Part shown: piece after piece, positions 17,898 to 25,974 of the stretch
Layout of the letters: every line of letters begins with the position of its first letter
How positions within the stretch are numbered: the stretch's first letter is position 1
NCBI GenBank assembly: GCA_963738365.1
Contig: CAVTWH010000007.1
Coordinates: forward strand, 992,001 to 1,056,000
Length of the DNA stretch: 64,000 bases
Reading direction: 5' to 3'
Source: CAVTWH01 sp963738365
Lineage (GTDB): Bacteria > Actinomycetota > Actinomycetes > Mycobacteriales > Micromonosporaceae
Program-made: the position numbers and the translations under genes
The notes under the pieces: model-generated
What the model was told of the DNA's origin: nothing
Databases searched by the model: none
Seen by the model: the letters and a program-made list of their open reading frames with translations, nothing else

Positions 17898-18161
17898 TCA
17901 GGTGTCCCCGGGTGGCAGCGGACGCCAGCCGTCCCCGATCTGTCGGGCCCGGGCGGCCAGGCGCAGCGCCTCTCCCTCGTCGGCGGCGGGCAGCCAGCGG
18001 ATGAACCCGGTGACGCCGCCTTCCCGCAGCTCGATCAGCCAGCCGCCTTCGTCGAGCCGGTAGACCACCACGTCGAGGCGCGCGCCGCGGCTGCGACCGT
18101 TCCACCACCAGTACCGGCGGCGGGCGCCGGCGAGCGCGTCCTGCCGGTACCCGTCATCCAT
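17898..18161 (-). CDS. Small conserved-type protein behind an SOS box
   Basis: 87 residues, no membrane segment. It has a basic Trp-rich start (RRRYWWWNGRSRG), then VVVYRLDEGGWLIELREGG and GFIRWLPAADEGEALRLA, a small alpha/beta fold I do not recognise. ATG 18161 is supported by AAGGCGG just upstream; GTG 18176 is an alternative. A near-consensus LexA box begins 31 bases upstream of the ATG and overlaps the -10 (TACGAT, 18190-18195), so DNA damage should induce it. A role in the DNA-damage response is inferred only from that site. Confidence 0.6.
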   Translation of the reverse strand: MDDGYRQDALAGARRRYWWWNGRSRGARLDVVVYRLDEGGWLIELREGGVTGFIRWLPAADEGEALRLAARARQIGDGWRPLPPGDT

Positions 18162-18191
18162 CTGTGCCGCCTTCACTCGCCCCGCCTTCTA

Positions 18192-18207
18192 TCGTACATA
18201 TGTTCGA
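18192..18207. promoter_or_regulatory. LexA (SOS) box
   Basis: TCGTACATATGTTCGA matches the actinobacterial LexA consensus TCGAACRNRTGTTCGA at all but one position. It lies across the -10 of the minus-strand gene 17898-18161 and 121 bases upstream of the GH3 start. Confidence 0.65.
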
Positions 18208-18230
18208 GAGCTGGCTGTAGGCCGACACAG

Positions 18231-18255
18231 AGATAACGAACCAGTCACGTTACCT
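18231..18255. promoter_or_regulatory. Candidate operator upstream of the GH3 gene
   Basis: Inverted repeat AGATAACG (18231-18238) with CGTTACCT (18248-18255), seven of eight positions paired, 73 bases upstream of the GH3 ATG. The binding protein is unknown. Confidence 0.4.
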
Positions 18256-18327
18256 ACCAGTCGCTCGGCAACTGCGTGAGACTGGGACGCCGGAACCGCC
18301 CCGATCGATGCACCCCAGGAGCCGCCC

Positions 18328-20760
18328 ATGTCCGCGCTGCGCCCCGACCACGAAGCCGCGATCGACGACGCGCTGGCCCGGCTGGACCTGGCCGCGAAGG
18401 TGCGCATCCTGTCCGGGCAGGACTTCTGGACGCTGCCCGCGATCGACGAGATCGGGCTGGCCAGCCTGGTCGTGTCGGACGGGCCGATCGGCGTACGCGG
18501 CACCCGGTGGAGCGCCGACGACCCGTCCGTGGCGCTGCCCAGCCCGACTGCGCTGGCCGCCTGCTGGGATCCGGAGCTGGCCCGGCGCGCCGGCCAGCTG
18601 CTCGGTCAGGAGGCCCGGCGCAAGGGCGTGCACGTGCTGCTCGCCCCGACCGTGAACCTGCACCGCAGCCCGCTGGGCGGTCGGCACTTCGAGTGCTACT
18701 CGGAGGATCCGCTGCTCACCGGCGCCATCGGCGCCGGCTACGTGACCGGCGTGCAGGAGCAGGGCGTGGGTACCACCGTCAAGCACTTCGTGGCCAACGA
18801 CGCGGAGACCGACCGGTTCACCGTCGACGCCCGGGTCGGCGAACGGGCGCTGCGCGAGCTGTACCTGGCGCCGTTCGAGACGATCGTGCGCGAGGCCGGC
18901 GCCTGGGGCGTGATGGCCGCGTACAACTGCGTCAACGGCGTCACCATGACCGAGCAGGATGCCCTGCAGAACGGCGTACTCAAGGGCGAGTGGGGCTTCG
19001 ACGGCGTGATCGTCTCCGACTGGCTGGCCGCCCGGGACACGGTGGCCACCGCGCTCGGCGGCCTGGACCTCGCCATGCCGGCGGCGAACAGCCCGTGGGG
19101 AGCGAAGCTGGAGCGGGCGGTACGGGTCGGCAAGGTGGCCCCGGAGATCGTCGACGAGCAGGTCCGCCGGGTGCTGCGGCTGGCCGCCCGGGTGGGCGCG
19201 CTGGCCGGCGTCGAGCCGGCCGTCCCGCGGCAACGGCGCCCCGCGCCGATCGACGGTGCGGCGCTGGCCCGGGAGATCGCCACCCGCTCCTTCGTGCTGG
19301 CCGCCAACTCCGGTGGCCTGCTGCCGCTGGATGCCGGCGCGCTGCGCAGCGTGGCGCTGATCGGGCTGGCCGGCGCCGAGGCCCGGGTGCTCGGCGGCGG
19401 CAGCGCCACGGTCTTCCCCGAGCGGGTCGTCTCCCCCCTGGACGGGCTGCGCGCCGCGCTACCGGAGACGGTGCAGCTGCGCTACGCCATGGGCACCGAT
19501 CCGCGGACCAAGCTGCCGCCGGCCGGCGGTCCACAGTGGACAGAGCTGACCGCCACCTTCCGGGACGTGGCCGGCGCCGTGCTGTACGAGACCGCCGTCC
19601 CGACCGGTGCCGGCCTGTGGATGGAGTTGCCGCCCGGGGTCACCGCCGACCGGCTGTCCACTGTGGACATCAGCGGGCGGCTCACCGTCGTCTCCGGGGG
19701 TGAGCACCAGCTCGGCATCCGGGGCCTGGGTGGGTTCCGGCTCACGGTGGCCGGTGAGACCGTCTTCGACGAGTCGATCGACCCGGAGGGTACCGATCTC
19801 GCGGTGCTCTTCCTCGCCCCGCCGGAGCGCCGGGTGCCGCTGCGGCTGGCCGCCGGGGACAGCGTCGAGGTGGTGCTGCGCCACCAGGTCATGCTGCCCG
19901 ATGGCTTCGCCGTGGTGTCGCTGACCCTCGGGTACCGCCAGGTCTCGGCGGGACCGGAGGAGCTGCTGGACGAGGCGGCCCGGGTGGCCGGCGACGCGGA
20001 CGTGGCGGTGGTCGTGGTGGGTACCACCGAGGAGGTCGAGTCGGAGGGGTTCGACCGTACCGGCCTGGCCCTGCCCGGCCGCCAGGACGAGTTGGTACGC
20101 CGCGTGCTGGCGGCCAACCCGCGCACCGTCGTGGTGGTCAACGCCGGTTCGCCGGTGGAGCTGCCGTGGGCCGACGAGGTACCGGCGGTGCTGCTGGTCT
20201 GGTTCCCCGGTCAGCAGGCCGGCGCCGCGCTGGCCGACGTGCTGCTCGGCGCGGCCGAGCCGGGTGGCCGGCTGCCCACCACCTGGCCGGCGCGCGCCGC
20301 CGACTGCCCGGTGCTGTCCACCACCCCGGTGGACGGGGTGCTGCGCTACGACGAGGGCGTCTTCATCGGCTACCGGGCCTACCAGCGCGACGGGGTGGCG
20401 CCGCGCTACCCGTTCGGGCACGGGCAGGGGTACACCAGCTGGGCGTACGAGTCGATCGCGGTGCACGGGCGCACGGTCCGGGTGACAGTGCGCAACACCG
20501 GCGCGCGGCCCGGCCGCGAGGTGGTGCAGGTCTACGCCGGCCCGGCGACCCCGGACGCCCGCCGCCCGGTGCGCTGGCTGGCCGGCTTCGCCGCGGCCGG
20601 GGCCGGCCCGGGCGAGGCGGTGACGGTCACCGTGGAGCTGCCCGAGCGCACCTTCCAGCTCTGGGACGGCGGCTGGGTCAGCGTCCCGGGGGAGTACCGG
20701 ATCGAGGCGGCGCACAGCATCGACGACCGCCCGCTGCAGGCCGCCCTCATCGTCGGGTAG
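18328..20760 (+). CDS. GH3 beta-glucosidase-type glycosidase with a PA14-like insert
   Basis: 810 residues without a signal peptide, so cytoplasmic. The GH3 N-domain is at ~1-290 with KHFVAND and the nucleophile Asp in VIVSDW (D231). The GH3 C-domain carries ESEGFDR, which contains the likely acid/base Glu. A beta-rich insert at ~390-550 (GLWMELPPGV...GGEHQLGIRGLGGFRL) looks like the PA14 domain of family-3 beta-glucosidases, and the protein ends in a fibronectin-like domain. It hydrolyses beta-linked oligosaccharides brought into the cell; exact linkage is not predictable. AGGAG precedes ATG 18328. No transporter lies next to it. Confidence 0.9.
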   Translation: MSALRPDHEAAIDDALARLDLAAKVRILSGQDFWTLPAIDEIGLASLVVSDGPIGVRGTRWSADDPSVALPSPTALAACWDPELARRAGQLLGQEARRKGVHVLLAPTVNLHRSPLGGRHFECYSEDPLLTGAIGAGYVTGVQEQGVGTTVKHFVANDAETDRFTVDARVGERALRELYLAPFETIVREAGAWGVMAAYNCVNGVTMTEQDALQNGVLKGEWGFDGVIVSDWLAARDTVATALGGLDLAMPAANSPWGAKLERAVRVGKVAPEIVDEQVRRVLRLAARVGALAGVEPAVPRQRRPAPIDGAALAREIATRSFVLAANSGGLLPLDAGALRSVALIGLAGAEARVLGGGSATVFPERVVSPLDGLRAALPETVQLRYAMGTDPRTKLPPAGGPQWTELTATFRDVAGAVLYETAVPTGAGLWMELPPGVTADRLSTVDISGRLTVVSGGEHQLGIRGLGGFRLTVAGETVFDESIDPEGTDLAVLFLAPPERRVPLRLAAGDSVEVVLRHQVMLPDGFAVVSLTLGYRQVSAGPEELLDEAARVAGDADVAVVVVGTTEEVESEGFDRTGLALPGRQDELVRRVLAANPRTVVVVNAGSPVELPWADEVPAVLLVWFPGQQAGAALADVLLGAAEPGGRLPTTWPARAADCPVLSTTPVDGVLRYDEGVFIGYRAYQRDGVAPRYPFGHGQGYTSWAYESIAVHGRTVRVTVRNTGARPGREVVQVYAGPATPDARRPVRWLAGFAAAGAGPGEAVTVTVELPERTFQLWDGGWVSVPGEYRIEAAHSIDDRPLQAALIVG

Positions 20761-20776
20761 CCGGAGCCCGCTTCAC

Positions 20777-20788
20777 AGTTCTAGAACT
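20777..20788. promoter_or_regulatory. GntR/HutC-type operator, distal copy
   Basis: Palindrome AGTTCTAGAACT with a CTAG centre, like the NGGTCTAGACCN sites of DasR/HutC-type regulators. A second copy lies 35 bp downstream. Confidence 0.7.
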
Positions 20789-20811
20789 CTGTGCCACACT
20801 GGCCGGCAGGG

Positions 20812-20823
20812 AGTTCTAGAACT
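20812..20823. promoter_or_regulatory. GntR/HutC-type operator, proximal copy
   Basis: Same 12-bp palindrome as at 20777, ending beside the ribosome site (GGAGG, 20825-20829) of trpB. The two sites should flank the promoter and allow repression by the gntR product of the same operon. Confidence 0.7.
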
Positions 20824-20835
20824 GTGGAGGCGATA

Positions 20836-22026
20836 GTGGATCTCGCGGTGCGTGCGGGCGGCTCGGTGATGCGGGAGCCGGTGGGAATCGGGCGCTTCGG
20901 TGGCTACGGCGGCCGGTACGTCCCGGAGGCGCTGGTCCCGGCCTGCGAGGAGCTGGCCGACGGGTTCCGGGAGGCGTGGGCCGATCCGGCCTTCCGGGCC
21001 CAGCTGGACCGGCTGCTGCGGGTCTACGCCGGCCGCCCGACCGCACTCACCCCGGCCTGGCGGCTGTCCGCCGAACTCGGCGTCACCCTGCTGCTCAAGC
21101 GCGAGGACCTGGCGCACACCGGCTCGCACAAGATAAACAACGTGCTCGGGCAGGCGCTGCTGGCCCACCGGATGGGCAAGACCCGGCTGCTCGCCGAGAC
21201 CGGCGCCGGCCAGCACGGCGTGGCCACCGCCACGGCGGCGGCTCTGCTCGGCATGCGCGCCACCGTCTTCATGGGCGAACGGGACACCGAACGCCAGGAG
21301 CTCAACGTGCACCGGATGCGGATGCTCGGCGCCGAAGTGGTCCCGGTGCGCACCGGCAGCCGCACCCTCAAGGACGCCTGTACCGAGGCGCTGCGGCACT
21401 GGGTCACCGTGGTCGACGACTCGCACTACTGCCTCGGCTCGGTGCTCGGCCCGCACCCGTACCCCTGGATGGTCCGCGAATTCCAGCGGGTCATCGGGGA
21501 GGAGGCGCGCCGCCAGTGCGCCACCGAGTTGCCCGCCGGCACCCCGGACTACGTGGTCGCCTGCGTGGGCGGCGGCTCCAACGCGGCCGGTACCTTCGCC
21601 GGCTTCGTGGACACCCCGGCCCGGCTGGTCGGCGTGGAAGCGGCCGGCGGCGCGGCGCTGACCGACGGGGTACCGGGCGTGCTGCACGGGTTCCTCGCCC
21701 CGGTGCTGCAGGACGAGCACGGCCAGGTACGCGAGGCGCACTCCATCTCCGCCGGCCTGGACTACCCGGGCGTCGGCCCGGAGCACGCCCACCTGCGCGA
21801 CCTCGGCCGCGCCCGGTACGTCACGGTCACCGACGAGCAGGTGCTCGACGCGGTGCACCGGCTGGCCCGCGCCGAGGGCATCCTGGCCGCGCTGGAGTCG
21901 GCGCACGCCGTCGCCTGGGTCTGCGCGGCCGCCGGTACCCCCGATCTGCCCAGCGGATCCACCGTGCTGCTGACCCTCTCCGGCCGCGGCGACAAGGACA
22001 TGCCCACCCTGGTGGCGGCCCGATGA
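20836..22026 (+). CDS. trpB: Tryptophan synthase beta subunit
   Basis: 396 residues from GTG 20836 (GTGGAGG upstream). It condenses indole with serine using PLP: Lys99 in HTGSHKINN forms the Schiff base, and CVGGGSNAAG binds the cofactor phosphate. The opening FGGYGGRYVPE and GAGQHGVATAT loops are family marks. It overlaps trpA by ATGA. The pair lies with a gntR gene rather than with trpE/D/C, and the twin operators upstream suggest control by a small-molecule-sensing GntR protein rather than by classic tryptophan regulation. It may be a second, specialised trpBA. Confidence 0.93.
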   Translation: MDLAVRAGGSVMREPVGIGRFGGYGGRYVPEALVPACEELADGFREAWADPAFRAQLDRLLRVYAGRPTALTPAWRLSAELGVTLLLKREDLAHTGSHKINNVLGQALLAHRMGKTRLLAETGAGQHGVATATAAALLGMRATVFMGERDTERQELNVHRMRMLGAEVVPVRTGSRTLKDACTEALRHWVTVVDDSHYCLGSVLGPHPYPWMVREFQRVIGEEARRQCATELPAGTPDYVVACVGGGSNAAGTFAGFVDTPARLVGVEAAGGAALTDGVPGVLHGFLAPVLQDEHGQVREAHSISAGLDYPGVGPEHAHLRDLGRARYVTVTDEQVLDAVHRLARAEGILAALESAHAVAWVCAAAGTPDLPSGSTVLLTLSGRGDKDMPTLVAAR

Positions 22027-22790
22027 CGCTGCAGCAGCACTTCGCCGCGGCCGGCCGCCGCCTGCTGGTGCCCTACGTCACCGGTGGCATCACCCCCGAC
22101 TGGACCGACTACCTGCTGGCCTATCAGGACGCCGGGGCCGACGCCATCGAGATCGGCCTGCCGTTCTCCGATCCGATGCTGGACGGCGCGACCGTCCAGG
22201 CCGCCTCCGACCGGGCGCTGCGCCGCGGCGCCACGGTCGAGACGATCCTGGCCGACCTGGCGGCGGTGCGGCCCGCGCTCACCGTTCCGCTGATCGCCAT
22301 GACCTACACCAATCCGGTGGTACGCCGGGGTGCCGCACCGTTCTGCCGGGCGCTGGCCGACGCCGGGATCGGCGCGCTGATCCTGCCCGACGCCCCCGTC
22401 GACGAGTACCCCGAGCTGGCCGACGCCGCCCGGGCGGCCGGCGTGGAGCAGGTGCTGCTCGCCGCGCAGTCCACCCGGCCCGACCGGCTGGCCGAGATCT
22501 GCCGCCGCAGCAGCGGCTTCGTCTACGCGGTCAGCGTCATGGGCACCACCGGCGAGCGGGACACCCTGACCGAGCCGGCGCGGGAACTGGTGCTGCGGGT
22601 CAAGCAGCAGACCACGCTGCCGGTGTTGCTAGGCTTCGGCATCGCCGGCCGGGCGCACGCGGCCGCCGCCGCCCGGTACGCCGACGGCGTCGTGGTCGGC
22701 GCGGCACTCGTCCGGCGGATCCTGGACGGCGCCACCCCGGCACAGCTGGGCACCGTGGTCGGGGAGGTGCGCGCCGGACTCGACGGGTAG
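22023..22790 (+). CDS. trpA: Tryptophan synthase alpha subunit
   Basis: 255 residues. TIM barrel that cleaves indole-3-glycerol phosphate to indole, which is channelled to TrpB. The catalytic Glu43 and Asp54 lie in EIGLPFSDPMLDGATVQ, and the phosphate loop is GFGIAGRAHA near the end. ATG 22023 overlaps the trpB stop (ATGA). The gntR gene starts six bases after its stop, so all three form one operon. Confidence 0.93.
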   Translation: MTLQQHFAAAGRRLLVPYVTGGITPDWTDYLLAYQDAGADAIEIGLPFSDPMLDGATVQAASDRALRRGATVETILADLAAVRPALTVPLIAMTYTNPVVRRGAAPFCRALADAGIGALILPDAPVDEYPELADAARAAGVEQVLLAAQSTRPDRLAEICRRSSGFVYAVSVMGTTGERDTLTEPARELVLRVKQQTTLPVLLGFGIAGRAHAAAAARYADGVVVGAALVRRILDGATPAQLGTVVGEVRAGLDG

Positions 22791-22796
22791 GAGCCG

Positions 22797-23528
22797 ATGG
22801 CCAAGTACCGCGCGATCGCCGAGGACCTCGGCCGGCGCATCCGCGCCGGGGAGTACCCGCCCGGCTGCGCCCTGCCCGCCCAGCGCGAGCTGGCCGCCAG
22901 CTACGGCGCTTCGCTGGCCACCGCCCGCCAGGCCCTCGACCTGCTCCAGGACCAAGGTCTGCTGACCCAGCAGGCCGGCCGGGGCACCTTCGTCGCCGAA
23001 CCGCGCGCCGCCTACCGGCTCAGTACCCTGCGCAGCCTCGCCGACGACCTGCGCGAGCAGGGCCAGCCGGTGACCACCCGGGTGCTCGCCGTGGCCACCC
23101 GCCGACCCCCGGCAGCCGTCGCCGCCCAACTGCCGGGCGACGGTACCCCGCTGCGACTGGAGCGGCTACGCCTGCTCGCCGGCCGGCCCGCCGTGCACCA
23201 GGTCTCCTGGGTGGCGGCCGGGTATGCGCAAGCGCTGCGCGGCGTCGACTTCACCACCCGCTCGCTCTACGGCGCCCTGGCCGACCTGGGCGTGGTGGTG
23301 CACCGGGCCACCGAACGGCTGCGCCCGACGGCGCTGGACGCCCGGGCGGCGCAGCTGCTCGGCGAGGCGCCCGGCACCCCGGCCTTCGCCAGCGAACGCC
23401 TCACCCACACCCTCGACGGCGCGCCGGTCGTGGTGGACCGCGCCACCATCCTCGGCACACTGCTGGAGGTACGCACCGAGCGCGCCGCCACCGGCCTGAC
23501 CGTCCGCTGGACCGGCACCAGCCACTGA
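22797..23528 (+). CDS. GntR-family regulator, HutC subfamily (UTRA domain)
   Basis: 243 residues. The winged HTH is at 1-70 (YRAIAEDLGRRIRAGEYPPG, then ATARQALDLLQDQGLL). The UTRA ligand domain follows at ~85-235 (PLRLERLRLLAGRPAVHQ, then ASERLTHTLDGAPVVVDRA). UTRA domains bind small effectors such as sugars, amino sugars or urocanate. It is third in the trpBA operon and is the natural candidate to bind AGTTCTAGAACT at 20777 and 20812, giving autoregulation of trpBA. ATG follows the trpA stop by six bases with GGAG overlapping it. Confidence 0.85.
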   Translation: MAKYRAIAEDLGRRIRAGEYPPGCALPAQRELAASYGASLATARQALDLLQDQGLLTQQAGRGTFVAEPRAAYRLSTLRSLADDLREQGQPVTTRVLAVATRRPPAAVAAQLPGDGTPLRLERLRLLAGRPAVHQVSWVAAGYAQALRGVDFTTRSLYGALADLGVVVHRATERLRPTALDARAAQLLGEAPGTPAFASERLTHTLDGAPVVVDRATILGTLLEVRTERAATGLTVRWTGTSH

Positions 23529-23623
23529 CACTGCGGCCAGCGACTCCAGGAGCAGCGACTCCAGGAGCAGCGACCTCAGCAGGACCGGCGACTCAGGGAC
23601 CCGTGACCAGGGGGACGGGCGAC

Positions 23624-24562
23624 TCAGGGGACCAGGACGACCTTGCCGGCCACCCGGCCGGACTCCACCAGCTCGTGCGCCCGGGCCGCCTCGGTCAGCG
23701 GTAGCACCTCGGCCACCCGTACCTGCACCGCACCGGCCTCCACCAGCTTGCCCAGCTCGACCAGGTCGGCGCCGGAGGGCGTGTGCCCGAACGGGACGTA
23801 GCGCAGCCCGCGCCGGGCCGCCTCGGCGGTCACCGGGCCACGGTCCGGGCCGGTACCCCGCACGTCGACCAGGACGCCGTCCGGGCGCAGCACGTCCAGG
23901 CTGCGCAGGGCGTAGTCGTCGCTGACCGGGTCGAGGACGACGTCGATGTCGGCGACCACCTCCTCGAAGCGGACGGCCGGGTAGTCGATCAGTTCGTCGG
24001 CGCCGAGCGCCCGCAGGGCCGTGTGCCTCTCGGCCCGGGCGGTGCCGATGACGTACCCGCCGCGCGCCCGGGCGATCTGCACGGCCAGGTGGCCGACGCC
24101 GCCGGCCGCGGCGTGGATCAGTACCCGCTGGCCGGGTCGGACCGGGGCCACCTGGGCCAGCGGCTGGTACGCGGTCAGGCCGGCCAGCGGCAGGGCGGCG
24201 GCGTGCACCGGGTCCAGGCCCCGGGGCGCCGGGGCGAGCTGTGCCACCGGGGCGGTGACGTATTCGGCGTGCGCGCCGCGCAGCGGCGCCAGCGGGGCGA
24301 GCCCGTACACCTGGTCGCCGACCCGGTAGGCGGTGACGTCGGGGGCGGTGGCGCTGACCGTACCGGCGAAGTCCCGGCCCAGGATGAACGGCGGCGGGCC
24401 GAACCGCGGCAGCAGCCCGGCGCGCAGCTTCCAGTCCGCCGGGTTGACGCTGGCCGCCGCGACCCGCACCTGCACCTCGCCCGGCCCCGGCAGCGGCGCC
24501 GGCACGTCGACCGTGCGGAGCACCGCCGGCCCGCCGAACTCGTCCAACCTGATCGCCCGCAT
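23624..24562 (-). CDS. NADPH:quinone oxidoreductase-like (zinc-independent MDR family)
   Basis: 312 residues. GroES-like N-domain (SVNPADWKLRAGLL, ILGRDFAGTV) and a Rossmann domain with AAAGGVGHLAVQIA for NADP(H). The zinc ligands of true alcohol dehydrogenases are absent, as in quinone reductases and enoyl reductases. ATG 24562 is preferred because GAAAGGGGG precedes it. It is divergent from the hxlR gene 85 bases away; HxlR proteins often regulate such reductases in response to quinones or aldehydes. Between this gene and gntR (23538-23575) lies a short doubled CAGCGACTCCAGGAG. Confidence 0.88.
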   Translation of the reverse strand: MRAIRLDEFGGPAVLRTVDVPAPLPGPGEVQVRVAAASVNPADWKLRAGLLPRFGPPPFILGRDFAGTVSATAPDVTAYRVGDQVYGLAPLAPLRGAHAEYVTAPVAQLAPAPRGLDPVHAAALPLAGLTAYQPLAQVAPVRPGQRVLIHAAAGGVGHLAVQIARARGGYVIGTARAERHTALRALGADELIDYPAVRFEEVVADIDVVLDPVSDDYALRSLDVLRPDGVLVDVRGTGPDRGPVTAEAARRGLRYVPFGHTPSGADLVELGKLVEAGAVQVRVAEVLPLTEAARAHELVESGRVAGKVVLVP

Positions 24563-24647
24563 CGTCGACCCCCTTTCCGGTGCGCCCAGCCTGCCGTCCG
24601 GCGGTACCCGTTGTGAAGTAGGCACCCTTCTGATATCCAGGTACCTC

Positions 24648-25067
24648 ATGGATACCGCCAGCCACCAGGAGCTGCGGGACGAATGGCGGGCCACCTACCG
24701 GCGTGGCTGCCCGTCCCGGACCGTCATCGAGGCGCTCGCCAACAAGTGGGCGCTCTACGTGCTCGGCGCCCTGCGCCGCTGCCCCGACCCGGTCCGCTTC
24801 TCCGAGCTGCGCCGGCTGCTGGACGGGGTGACACAGAAGATGCTCACCCAGACGCTCAAAGCGCTGGAGCGCGACGGCCTGGTCCGGCGCACCGTCTACC
24901 CCACCGTCCCGCCCCGCGTCGAGTACCGCCTCACCGACCTCGGCCGGGGCCTGGGCGAGCTGACCAACGCCATCGGTGACTGGTCGGTGGCGCACGTGGC
25001 GGAGATCCTGGCGGCCCGCGCGACCTACGACGAGCGGGCGGGCCGTCCGGTCGGCCCAGTCGAATAG
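24648..25067 (+). CDS. HxlR-family regulator
   Basis: 139 residues. It has the HxlR winged-helix pattern RGCPSRTVIEALANKWAL (the N-terminal Cys often senses oxidants or electrophiles), then FSELRRLLDGVTQKMLTQTL and the wing YPTVPPRVEYRLT. It very likely controls the divergent oxidoreductase. The 85-base gap has AGTAGGCACCC and a GGTACC palindrome near the ATG, both plausible parts of an HxlR site. ATG 24648 is the first Met of the conserved text. Confidence 0.87.
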   Translation: MDTASHQELRDEWRATYRRGCPSRTVIEALANKWALYVLGALRRCPDPVRFSELRRLLDGVTQKMLTQTLKALERDGLVRRTVYPTVPPRVEYRLTDLGRGLGELTNAIGDWSVAHVAEILAARATYDERAGRPVGPVE

Positions 25068-25131
25068 GCCACTTTCCGTCAGTGTGCCCCTACCCTCTGC
25101 ACGTCGACGGCCGGAAAGGTACGGTGTCCGC

Positions 25132-25974
25132 GTGCGAAGCGCCGGCCACGTCGGGGACCTGCGGGTCCTGGGTGCGCATGAGCACCTGTGCTGGGCGTTC
25201 TCCGACCCGGGCGAGTTCCGTCGGCACGCCTGGCAGTTCCTGGCGGCGGGCCTGGACGCCGGGCAGCGCGTCTGGCTGGTCGCCGCCGGGGAGCGCGGCG
25301 CCGCGCAGGAGCGTGACCGGGCACCCGCCGCGCTCTGGCCGGCGCTGGGCAGTGGCGCCGCCCAGGTGCTCACCGCCGAGTCCTTCTACCCGCCGGGCGG
25401 CCTCAGCGACCCGGCCGGGCAGGTCGAGCAGTACCGGGCCGCCACCCGGCGCGCGCTGGCGGACGGCTTCACCGGGCTGCGGGTGGCCGCGGACAGCACC
25501 GCGCTGGTGACCGGCGACCGGGCGCTGGCCGACTTCGCCAGCTACGAGGCGCTCGCCGACCGGTTCATGGCGGTGGAGCCGTTCACCGGGCTGTGCGGGT
25601 TCCACGCCGGTTCGCTGTCCCCGGCCGCGCTGCGCCGGCTCGGCTGCCTGCACCCGGCCAGCAACGTCCCGGACACCCCGTTCCACCTGTGTGCGGCCCC
25701 GCCCGCGCCGGTGCGCATCGGGCTCAGCGGCGACCTCGACATCTTCTCCTGCGACCTGTTCGGCCAGGCGCTGCGCGACGTCTTCGACGACCACGACGCC
25801 GTGGTGCTGGACGCCGGCCGGCTGCGCTTCGCCGACCACCAGGCGCTGCTCACCCTGGACGGGTACGCCCGCCGGCGCCGGCTGACCGCCCGGCTGACCA
25901 ACGCCGGGCCGGTGCTGCACCGGGTGGCCGGCCTGCTCGACCTGGGCCACGTGCGGGTGGAGCCGGCCCGATGA
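25132..25974 (+). CDS. MEDS sensor domain fused to a STAS domain
   Basis: 280 residues. Residues ~5-160 form a MEDS (DcmR-type sensory) domain: GAHEHLCWAFSD, then QRVWLVAAGE and SFYPPGG. Residues ~195-280 form a STAS domain (RIGLSGDLDIFS..VVLDAGRLRFAD..), the fold of anti-sigma-factor antagonists; the usual phosphorylatable Ser cannot be placed with confidence (ADHQALLTL). It overlaps the next gene by ATGA. The pair resembles a partner-switch module in which STAS and kinase halves each carry the same sensor. GTG 25132 is chosen, with GGAAAGG 13 bases upstream. Confidence 0.78.
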   Translation: MRSAGHVGDLRVLGAHEHLCWAFSDPGEFRRHAWQFLAAGLDAGQRVWLVAAGERGAAQERDRAPAALWPALGSGAAQVLTAESFYPPGGLSDPAGQVEQYRAATRRALADGFTGLRVAADSTALVTGDRALADFASYEALADRFMAVEPFTGLCGFHAGSLSPAALRRLGCLHPASNVPDTPFHLCAAPPAPVRIGLSGDLDIFSCDLFGQALRDVFDDHDAVVLDAGRLRFADHQALLTLDGYARRRRLTARLTNAGPVLHRVAGLLDLGHVRVEPAR

